Shown: one piece after another, positions 1 through 9,300 of the stretch
Layout of the letters: each line of letters opens with the position of its first letter
Numbering within the stretch: the stretch's first letter is position 1
Assembly: GCA_027063745.1 (NCBI GenBank)
Contig: JAMORG010000054.1
Location: 1 to 37,949 of the forward strand
Direction of reading: 5' to 3'
Length of the DNA stretch: 37,949 nucleotides
Source: Sulfurimonas sp.
Lineage (GTDB): Bacteria > Campylobacterota > Campylobacteria > Campylobacterales > Sulfurimonadaceae
Position numbers and translations under genes: made by a program
The notes under the pieces: model-generated
Databases searched by the model: none
What the model was told of the DNA's origin: nothing
What the model saw: only the letters and a program-made list of their open reading frames with translations

Positions 1-103
1 TTATAAGTGACGATAAACAGAGTGCTTACTCTTATGCTATTGATGCTGAGACTGGCGAAAAATTAGTCGGTATGACCTATACAATGGAGATTGCAAAAAA
101 AGA
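1..103. repeat. Terminal direct repeat, copy 1 (identical to 37847-37949)
   Basis: ttataagtgacgataaacag...gcaaaaaaaga occurs exactly at both ends; joining them restores an uninterrupted ORF. Confidence 0.95.
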
Positions 104-455
104 GGGGCTGTTATCTAAAAAAGGTAGCAAGTGGCTTACAATGCCGGAGCTTATGCTTAGAAAAAGAGCGCAATCTAGCTTTATTAATGAGTTTTTTCCT
201 GAAGTTAAATTCGGCATGCAAACAGTAGAGGAGATTGAAGATACGCATATTATTGAAACATCAATATCTAGTGGAAACGAAACAACTGATTTGAATGAAA
301 TTATTGCAAGTCCTAAAAAAACAACTAAAAAAAGAGCGACAAGAGAAAAGAAAAAAGAAGAGCCAGAAAAAGAAAAAGACCTCTTAGCAGATATTGATGT
401 AGAAGTGGCTCACGAGTATGTCGATGCAGAAACTGGCGAGGTGTTTGATGACTAG
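3..455 (+). CDS. RecT-like phage recombinase, C-terminal part
   Basis: Open from window start in the same frame as 72..455; LTMPELMLRKRAQSSFINEFFPEV is typical of the RecT C-terminal half; acidic/lysine-rich tail. Confidence 0.75.
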   Translation: MSDDKQSAYSYAIDAETGEKLVGMTYTMEIAKKEGLLSKKGSKWLTMPELMLRKRAQSSFINEFFPEVKFGMQTVEEIEDTHIIETSISSGNETTDLNEIIASPKKTTKKRATREKKKEEPEKEKDLLADIDVEVAHEYVDAETGEVFDD

Positions 456-669
456 AGAAAAAGCAAAAAGCGAGCTTAAAAAGTATGTTATTTCTTCTAT
501 TTCAAGTAAAGAAATTCAACATATAAACATTAATGTTGCAAGAAGAGTTATTGATGAGATATTTGACAATTTTGAAAAAGAAAAAGAGCAACTCAAAAAA
601 GACAGAGACTACTGGAAGTTGAGTTTTAATAAACAAGTTTATGCGAGTAGGAGAATAAGAAATGTATAA
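448..669 (+). CDS. Small charged hypothetical protein
   Basis: ATGACTAG overlap with the upstream stop; same frame as ORF 418..669, with a better start at 448. Confidence 0.6.
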   Translation: MTREKAKSELKKYVISSISSKEIQHININVARRVIDEIFDNFEKEKEQLKKDRDYWKLSFNKQVYASRRIRNV

Positions 670-871
670 GTCTTTAACAAGCATAGCAAAAATGTTTGAT
701 GTAAGCACAAACTACATAAAAAAACATTTCTCAAATGATTTTAAAGAGGGTGTGCATTATATCTATGTCGGAAATTTAAAAAGATTTAATGTTAATGAGA
801 TGCGAAAACTCTTAACAACTAAAAAAGAAAATCATAATGAAAATCCTATTCTTGAAAGATTTTTAATTTAA
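662..871 (+). CDS. HTH excisionase-like / DNA-binding protein
   Basis: TSIAKMFDVSTNYIKKHFSNDFKEGVHYIYVGNLKRFNVNEMRKLL resembles MerR/Xis-type wHTH; immediately upstream of the integrase. Confidence 0.55.
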   Translation: MYKSLTSIAKMFDVSTNYIKKHFSNDFKEGVHYIYVGNLKRFNVNEMRKLLTTKKENHNENPILERFLI

Positions 872-903
872 AGGTGTTATTATGTTACCTGATAGTATGA
901 GTG

Positions 904-922
904 CCACTTCTAAAAGGAGTGG
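904..922 (+). promoter_or_regulatory. Hairpin containing the integrase Shine-Dalgarno
   Basis: CCACTTCT-AAA-AGGAGTGG, 8-bp stem with one G-U pair; AGGAG lies in the 3' arm, 10 nt before ATG 930. Confidence 0.55.
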
Positions 923-929
923 TAAAAAA

Positions 930-1985
930 ATGGCATCACATTACAAAAGAGGTAATAAAATATGGATTACTTACTTTGTAGATAAAGTAAGACACAGAAA
1001 GTCAACAGGTCTTGATTACAATGCAAAAAACATCAAGATAGTTGAAAATGAGATTATACCTCAGTTGATGAAAAAAATAGCTACAGGTGAAATATACAAA
1101 AAAAAGCCTAAAAGTTTTGAATACTACGGCGGTATATTTTTAAAACAAAAAAGTATGAATAGGAGCTACTTTACAGCAGTTGGATATTACAAACGAGTAA
1201 TAGAACACTTCAAAGGTAGAAATATTGATACTATTACAAGACTTGATATTAAAGAATATCTAATATCACTTAATATCAAGAATATTTCAAGGAACAAGTA
1301 TAAAAGTTGCGTTAAAGAGATATTTGAGCTTGCAGTGGATGATGGTGTCATACCGACAAACCCTGCTCTAAATATCAAATTTCCTCAAGATCGCAAAACA
1401 AAGATTGAATACTACACCCGTGAAGAAGTAGAAAAGTTGTTAAATGCTGCAAACGGTGTAATGAAAGCTTATCTTGAAATAGCATTTAATACAGGTATGC
1501 GTACAGGCGAAATACTTGGCTTGCAGCTATCTGACTTTAAAGATGATGGCTACATTCATTTAAAGCGTACTAGGACGCTCGGAGTTGTTGGAGAGGGTAA
1601 GAACTACAACGCAAAGAGAAATGTGCCTTATAACGCTTATATGTATGAATTGGCTAAGGCAATACAGCCTAAAGACAACTTGTATCTGTTTGGAAACATT
1701 GATGATGCAAGAAAGTTGAGATTTATGTGGAGAGATGTTTGCATTGATGCAGGTGTTAAAAAACATAAACTCTATTCAACACGACATACTTTTGCAACTT
1801 TAATGCTTCAAGAAAGCATAGTTAGTATAAATGAGCTATCGGGTCTATTAGGACACTCAAGCCCTAAAGTTACACTTGCACACTATGCCAGTGTCATAGA
1901 GTCTAAAAATATTGATTTGGGATCAAATTTTGCACTTTTTAGGCACAATATGGACACAGTACAAAATAAAGAAGCTCTAAAGTAA
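930..1985 (+). CDS. int: Tyrosine-family site-specific integrase
   Basis: Catalytic signatures TGMRTGEILGL (R), STRHTFATLML (HxxR), LGHSSPKVTLAHYA (H, Y). ORF opens at 882, but an AAGGAG site precedes ATG 930. Confidence 0.93.
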   Translation: MASHYKRGNKIWITYFVDKVRHRKSTGLDYNAKNIKIVENEIIPQLMKKIATGEIYKKKPKSFEYYGGIFLKQKSMNRSYFTAVGYYKRVIEHFKGRNIDTITRLDIKEYLISLNIKNISRNKYKSCVKEIFELAVDDGVIPTNPALNIKFPQDRKTKIEYYTREEVEKLLNAANGVMKAYLEIAFNTGMRTGEILGLQLSDFKDDGYIHLKRTRTLGVVGEGKNYNAKRNVPYNAYMYELAKAIQPKDNLYLFGNIDDARKLRFMWRDVCIDAGVKKHKLYSTRHTFATLMLQESIVSINELSGLLGHSSPKVTLAHYASVIESKNIDLGSNFALFRHNMDTVQNKEALK

Positions 1986-2018
1986 CCTATTTAAGGTATT
2001 TTCAGCGTATAAAGGCAC

Positions 2019-2051
2019 AGGATAAGCCGAGTTGCTTATAGTCCTTTTTTA
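2019..2051 (+). terminator. Probable intrinsic terminator downstream of int
   Basis: AGGATAAGC-CGAGTT-GCTTA(TAG)TCCT followed by TTTTTT. Confidence 0.5.
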
Positions 2052-2101
2052 GGGGATTATAACATAAATTGTGGCACTTATACTATCAACAAAGACACAA
2101 T

Positions 2102-2506
2102 TTAGACACACTGACTCATCTTCATAACTAGCCTAGATGCCCTATTTCCTACTTGTCTATACCATAGGCTATCTATCATCTCTTTCGCGGCAGCTCTATA
2201 ATCTTTAACTTCCAAAGCTTTCAACATTCTTTTAAACTTTAATAGTCGTGGAACTCCCAAGTTATATGCCATGTTCAATATTACTTCTTTTGCACACTCC
2301 GGTAAATCTTCAAAAAAAGAAATATTCTTTTTAACTTCACTAACTGCATCGTTAAATCTTTTTTCCAAAAGCAATTCCCCCTCAACTTCATCGAGTGGTA
2401 ATTTAGTTCCATACCCTATCGTAGGAATACCTAAACTATCATTGTATGGATGTGCTACAAAGCTCTCATCTCTCTTTAGTTCTTCAAGTACATTGTTATA
2501 CATCAC
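2102..2506 (-). CDS. Endolysin, GH24 phage-type lysozyme
   Basis: KRDESFVAHPYNDSLGIPTIGYGT with the E...D...T catalytic pattern, NMAYNLG, WYRQVGNRASRL. Confidence 0.9.
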   Translation of the reverse strand: MMYNNVLEELKRDESFVAHPYNDSLGIPTIGYGTKLPLDEVEGELLLEKRFNDAVSEVKKNISFFEDLPECAKEVILNMAYNLGVPRLLKFKRMLKALEVKDYRAAAKEMIDSLWYRQVGNRASRLVMKMSQCV

Positions 2507-2967
2507 ACAACCACCTTTGTATCTACTTTGTTTTTTTTATCGAAACTTCTCATAGCTCCTACACCTAAAATAGATAGAAGTAGCCCTAAAATATCACCGC
2601 TACCCATATCAGGAAACTTTGGAATTTCGGGAACAGTTGCAATAATCTCAGGGTGATAAGTCAAGTAAACTGTATAACACCATACTAAAGTCATAACTAT
2701 TGCCTTTGGAACATACATAAAGAATAGAGTAATAACTCCTACCCATCCAACAGCAGGTCTCCATCCTGCTACAAACAAACTTGGATGCTTCGCTTCTTCT
2801 TCGTTAATTTTCATCTGCCCTTGCATCAATTTAGAATGTAACTGCTTTAACTGTAAATCAAGTTTTGCAAGTTCCGCAGGATCTTTGATTTTTTCACCTG
2901 TAATTGCTTCTCTTGCACTTGTTAAAATATCTCCAACATCAGATAAACTAAAATCAATTAATCCCAT
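2503..2967 (-). CDS. Holin, 3-TM family
   Basis: FVAGWRPAVGWVGVITLFFMYV plus further TM segments; overlaps the endolysin start. Confidence 0.75.
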   Translation of the reverse strand: MGLIDFSLSDVGDILTSAREAITGEKIKDPAELAKLDLQLKQLHSKLMQGQMKINEEEAKHPSLFVAGWRPAVGWVGVITLFFMYVPKAIVMTLVWCYTVYLTYHPEIIATVPEIPKFPDMGSGDILGLLLSILGVGAMRSFDKKNKVDTKVVV

Positions 2968-3314
2968 TACTGTCCTCCAAAGTTAAGAAAATGCATTTTT
3001 GATAGGAACTCAATAACAAGTGCTGCACCTATTGCCATATAAATAACTCGCTCAATCTTTTTAAGTCTTGCATCAATAGATCCATATTTCTCCATCTCGT
3101 TTTTATCATGGAGTATAAAGTTATCTTTGTGCATCTTCATAGTCTCATCAATCTGTGCAAGCTTGTCGTAAATATTGTTATCTACCATCTCCATTCTAAC
3201 AATAGAGTTTTTCATCTCATAAAACTCATCTTTTACTTTTTCAAGGCTTGCTATTTTTGCCTCGATAACCACAATTCTGTCTTCCATATACAATCCAATA
3301 ATATTTTTTGTCAT
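2967..3314 (-). CDS. Coiled-coil plus single TM protein (lysis-associated candidate)
   Basis: Long charged helix then VIYMAIGAALVIEFL; abuts the holin. Confidence 0.5.
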   Translation of the reverse strand: MTKNIIGLYMEDRIVVIEAKIASLEKVKDEFYEMKNSIVRMEMVDNNIYDKLAQIDETMKMHKDNFILHDKNEMEKYGSIDARLKKIERVIYMAIGAALVIEFLSKMHFLNFGGQ

Positions 3315-3349
3315 TGTATTTAACGATACTCAATCAAAGCAATACTATT

Positions 3350-6300
3350 TTAATCATTATTTTCCTTTCGTGCTTGACTTCTTGAGTAGCTTAATGAGTT
3401 AAGCCCGATATTTTTCAATATCTCTTGTCTTGGTGTTCTAGGCTCTACAACTTTATTTCTTCTTCTATTTTTTTTGCTTCTTGCTAAACTCTCGATTAAG
3501 TTCCAACCACTATAAGCTTGAGCAGGTAGTGGCACATAGCTTTGTGTTAGGTACTTTGCATAGTCGTATGCTTTTTGTCCTGCACCTTTGTTTTTATATG
3601 TAACAGGTCGCCCATAATATGGATTTATCATTCCTGCTTTACTTGGTGCAGTGAGTGTATTTACTACTGCATTTGTTGTTGGACCACTTATATTAGATAC
3701 AAAAAAGTTTATAGGATCAGTTAGCTCAATGTATGGTATCCATCTATCAGTCTTTAAAGTATGTATAGTGTCTCCACTTCTTCCTATGCCAAACCTACGC
3801 CCTTTGAAGTCTTCTGGCTTGTTTCCACCATAAAAAGGAATATTATCAAGTGGAGTTACTGCTCCACCTGTAAGTACATATTCAAGTCCTGCTAGTGTTC
3901 CCATTGCAAGAGCTGCTTTTTTTGCACCCTGCTTTGTTTTAAGAAGTTTCCAAATAGCAGGCATTGTGTAATAACTCCACGATATAAAAGGACTTATTCC
4001 TGTATCCCTTAATGCTCTAAAACCTTTAGGCATAGGCTTAGAATAATCCGGCATTATTGTTAGAACTGCTTTTCTTGCTTCATCTTTACTCATACCAACT
4101 TTTTCTCTTAGATGCGCATACATTGCTATTTTATTTATAGCATCTTCCCCGTGATACATATCCTCACTAAACTTATCTATCTTTCCAAGCACACCTTTTT
4201 TCTCAAGCTTTTGCTCTCCTGCAAGTATGTCATTTAACTGGCTTCTTCCAAGTAATCCACCATCTTTAGCCTCTAAGAAGTATTTTAAATCTTCTCCCAT
4301 CTCTTCAAGCTCTTTTAAGTCTGCTTTTGTTGCCTGTCCTAGCATCTTTTTTTGCATCAGTTTCTCAAGTCTGCTACCTTCATACATCATCTTTCCTGCA
4401 CGACCTATTGCTGTAACAATCTCATCAGCTCTCATTCCTGCTAAGTGCATTAAAAACTGATTGCTCATAAAGTTATTAATATGTGATGGAACATTCCAAA
4501 CAGTTTTTGACTTTTTCCAAAGAGATAAATAGTTTTTCCATATCCTCGCAAAAGCTCCATCGCTTCCATGAAAAGTATTAAATATCTCATCATTTCTAGC
4601 ACTAATATCATCAAACACATCTTTTCGTATATGTTTTCCTGCAAGCACCCCATATTTAGGACTGTTTGGAGCTTTTATGAAACCTGCTGCACTTATCTCA
4701 TCATCACTAAACTTCTCAGCATCTTTGAGTATTACTTCATCAATCTTTGATACATCTTCTAAAAACTTTGCATTATCTGCCATTCTTTTTAATCGCATAA
4801 GAGTCTCAGGAATTGTTATAGCACCATCTCTTATCTCATTCATAGCATCGCGTTCTGCTCTGGTCCAATCTCTTCTTAGCTCATATTTTCCATTTGCCAG
4901 TTTTTGAAGTCTAACACCACCATCTCGTAAAGGTTTTTGCGTATTTGCTATAAACTTAGGATCAACAAGTAACTTTTTAGCTTCTTTTTCACTTATTACT
5001 TGTATATTACCTCGTTTGTGTATATCATCAATCTTAAAACCTTTTTTCATAAGATTTTTTACATCTTTAAAAAAGTGTTGCTCATAATTTCTATGTATGT
5101 AGTACCCTGCCCACTCGTCATATTGTTCCTGTGTTAATACACCCTTTGATACTAAATCCTTGCTTAAATTATCAATATCTTGTTTAAGCTTGTCAGCAAG
5201 TGGTTTTAGAGTTGGATTTATATCCTTTGTCTCTCCGGCTATGTAGTCATGCAATGAAACACGATCCGCTTCATTTAGCTCTTTTAAGGCTTTATGTAGC
5301 CTCTCAAGCTTAACACTCATACCATTTGTTGAAGCAGTTGCACTCTCTCTTAAATCGTGATATTTTGCTCCTAAAGTATCAAAAAACCATCTTTCTAATG
5401 TACTTGCAGCATCTCCCCACTCTTTTTGAGCCTCTTTGCTTACTATTTTAGATACATGGGCATAACCTTTTTTCTTTGCTTCTTTTACTTTGTTTAAAAA
5501 CTCCTCTTTAGTTTGACTCATTTGTTTGTCTTGTGGTATAATCTCATCAGCACTTCGGTTTTCCCACTTATTGAGTGCGGATGTTTTACCTTTATTGGTC
5601 GTGCTTTTTGCACCGCTGGAGTGCTTGAAATACATCAAGTTACCATCAGTAGCTTTTATCATATTCTTTATACTTCCAATATCTTTATTAAATGATGTTA
5701 TCTGTTTCAAGTTTCCATTATTATCTTTTACTATCCCTACATAATGAACAAGTCCATTTTCATCTTTGTATGGTTTGTAATATTCTATCTGCTTTTTAAT
5801 AGGATTTTTTATAACAAAAAGTGGCTCTTCAAGTGCATCTTTAAATGCTCCGGTTAGCCAAGCTCTATCTTGAAAATATGTATTATCTGTAAAGTGCTTG
5901 TATATCTTTGATACATTAAAAGAAACATCGCCTATCGGAGTTTTAACTTTTGTCCATTCCCTGGTATTAAACATATTTTTAAATTCTTGAAAGCTTAAAG
6001 GCTTCGGCAACTCGCTAGCATCTTTCATTATCTCATTTTCAAGTACCCTATCACTACTTTTATTGAGATACTTATCTTCTAACTCTCTTGCGTGTTTTTG
6101 AGTAAGTCCATCAATGAGAGCATCATCGCTGTTATTAAATCGCATTACTGCATCTTCCGGTGCAATATCTTCACTACTGAATGGTGTTATCTTCTCTCTT
6201 TGCTCTGGGGTATAGTCTGCCCTTGCCTGAACATCTCTTGCTTCTATCTCTCCTGCGAGCTTCTGATACATATTAAAAGCTTCCTCTTTACCACCATCTT

Positions 6301-9300
6301 TATATTTACTCTCAAGCTCACTAAGCTGCTTTAGCTTTTTATCTCTTATGAAATCATCTGGCTCAAACTCTAACTCATATTTTAAAAGATTTATCTTTTT
6401 CTTGAAGTCATTATAAAACTCTTGTGCTGATCCTCCACGCGCAAAGCCTTCCTCTTTTTGAATAGAGTGTTGCAACTCATGCAATAGAGTAGATTTAAAG
6501 TCATCTTTCGTTTTAAAGTCTTTCATACCTACCTCTATTCCATCTCTTGAAAAACTTGATCCACTGCCATTGTGAAACTTAATATTTATATCTTTTAACT
6601 CTGGGTAATTATCAAATAACTCTTTATGATCCAGTATATTTTCAAGCTTTGTTCCTTCTTTAGTATTTACATATCTAGCTAGATTTTTTAACTTAGCTTT
6701 ACTATCATCAATCTCAAACCGCTCTAAAGTATCATATTTTCCATCAAAAGTCTTTCCGGAACTCTTTGCAGCATCAAAACCTTTTGCCTTGCTACCTGCG
6801 AATAGTCCAGCTTTAAATCCGCCCTCTTCTTCTTCAAAGAGTTTAGGTGCTGCTTTTTTAAGTGCATTTATTCCTACTGCTCCTATTCCTGCACCTATTA
6901 AAATATCAATAAGGTCTGTTTTCCCATCTCCATTATAATCTCTTTGATTTATAGCGGTATCACTTCCGCCTGCAAAAGCGCCTGCCATTGTATGCGTAGG
7001 ATTTACAAATAAAATACCCTCTTTTTCTGCAACTTTTGCTATCTTTTCAGCTCTTGCACCATCTATTTTAGGATTATATTTTGATACTTTCAAGCCCTTT
7101 TTCTTTAGTAATTCTATAGTTTCTTTGCTAGTACCATTTGGAACTAAAGCTACTTTGAACTCTCCTAAATCAACTTTTCTAAGTATCTTAGTTTCAAAAT
7201 ATTCAGTTGGCATCTCTTGCATTGCTGTTTTTAGATTTTCAATATCATCTTTTATACTTTTTGGTAAGTCTTTAATACCGTACTCATTTAATACTCTATC
7301 AAGTGGAGCATCTGCAATTTCTGATAAAATTCCGTTTAGTGTATCATTTGAAAAACTGGTGTTTCCTGTATGCTCATTCAAAGCATCAGATATTTTAAAG
7401 TATTCATCCTCTACCTCTTTTTTAACAACTTCAAATTCATCTTTAGAAACAAGTCTATCTTTTGCTTTTTGTATCTGTGCTAGTGATTTAAACTGTGGTG
7501 TGTGTAATGCTCTTATACTTCCTGTTCCATAGTTAAAGCCCTCTCCACCTCTTAAATCTTTTTTTAGTTTTTTAACTACATTATCTATGTTGTGGTCTAT
7601 CCACTTTTGCCTGCCGTTTCTATCTGTACCGTTATAAATTTTTTCTTCTGCTCCATGCTGTTTATAATAATCATCTACATAATCTTTAAACTCTTGCTTG
7701 TGTTTTTTGTCTATAATCTTAGATACATTTGATCGTGTTGCATAAAAATCCGGTGATTTCCCTTTTTCAATTTTTCTTAGTGTATCTTTCATTATTTGAG
7801 CATAATTTTTTGCAACTCTTTGTATTTGCGTTTCGCTCCAATCGTTTATATCATCGCCTATTTTATTTTTCAAAAACTCTTTAACTTTTGAGATAAACTT
7901 ATCATCATTCACATAGTCTCTGTTTAATTTTCCATCTTCATAAAAAGGCTTAAATGTTTTTGCAATTTCTATATTCTCTTTTTTTGGTGCATCATATTTT
8001 AAAACTTTATCTTTCTTATATCCTTTGCTTTCAAGGAATTTCATTTTTAAGCCTATATCATCTATAAGATTATCGACATCTACATACCCGCCTCTAGCTA
8101 CTAAATCGTGATATTTATCTAAATCATCTTCAATATTTCTAATTGCTTTATGTGATAATTGTTTTTTTATTTGTGGGTATCGTGGACTGTAAATATCTGC
8201 ACCATAAGTTTTAGTGTCTCTTTTAGGTGTTATTATCTCTTTATCACCTAAAAGTGTAATATTTCCAAAACCATCAAGCGGAGTATCTTTTTTAGTAACT
8301 GCAATACTTGGTACTGCTAAACCTCCTTGCTTATCAGCAAACTTTACATTATCCTCAGTAAGGTTGTGCTGTGCTATTAAATCTTTTTCTTCTTTTTGAG
8401 CTTTACTTTTAACTGGACTCATAGAGTTAAAACTATTTCCACGCTTCTGCACCTCTGGGTTAAAGTTTACCCTATCAAGTGCATCTACTGCAATATCTTT
8501 TAACTTACCTCTTATTGTTCCATTTTTAAGTGCTTGTTTGACTGCTGTATATCCACCTAAACCTAAGATAAACTTCTCAGGATCAAAAGTTATATTTCCG
8601 TTTTCATCCTGTCCTATTCCTGCATACGCTCCAACTGCTACATTGTCTAAACCTTTTGCAAAAACTGCATTTGCTTCTTCCCATTCACTTGGTGATAGCT
8701 TAACATCTGTATCATCAAGCTTTGCAAGTTCTGCTTTGTAGTCAATATTATTTTCACTATTAAATGACTTCGCATAGTCTGGGTGATTATCTAAAGTGCT
8801 TAAATCAGTTTCAAGCTTACTAAGAAGATCATCATCATATTTTCCTTTGTAAAGCTTATCTACATCACCTTTTGTTAAATGAAAATCATGCGCATAGTTT
8901 TTCTCGTAAACTGCTCTATCGTAAGCGTGCTTATTCTCTCCACCATATCCATCAAGCTCTCTATATCCACCTTTGCTTACCAACCTTTGTGGACTTCTTG
9001 CATCTTTGGCACTTACACTTTCTCTCATGCTTAATAGCTCTTGTAGTCGTGGGTGTGCTGCTATTTTTTGGTATCTCTGCATTAATTCCGCATCTGCATT
9101 ATATGGTACCGGTATGTTATTGTTAAAATCTCCACTTACAAAGTTTGGATTATAAGGCTGTTCTGGTTGCTGTGGATAAATACTCTCTTTAGTATATTGT
9201 GGTTGTACTTCGTATTTATGTTGATAAATAGGTTCTAAACCTTGTGCTACCCTCTTTTTATCTGCTTCTTTTGCCAATACTTCTAAGGCTGTATTTATAT

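Noticed and set aside
7125-7532. 135-aa plus-strand ORF, and many other plus-strand ORFs within 3350-29866
   Set aside because: They lie antisense inside long, clearly coding leftward genes; composition is Ser/Phe/Ile-rich, typical of antisense frames, with no RBS.
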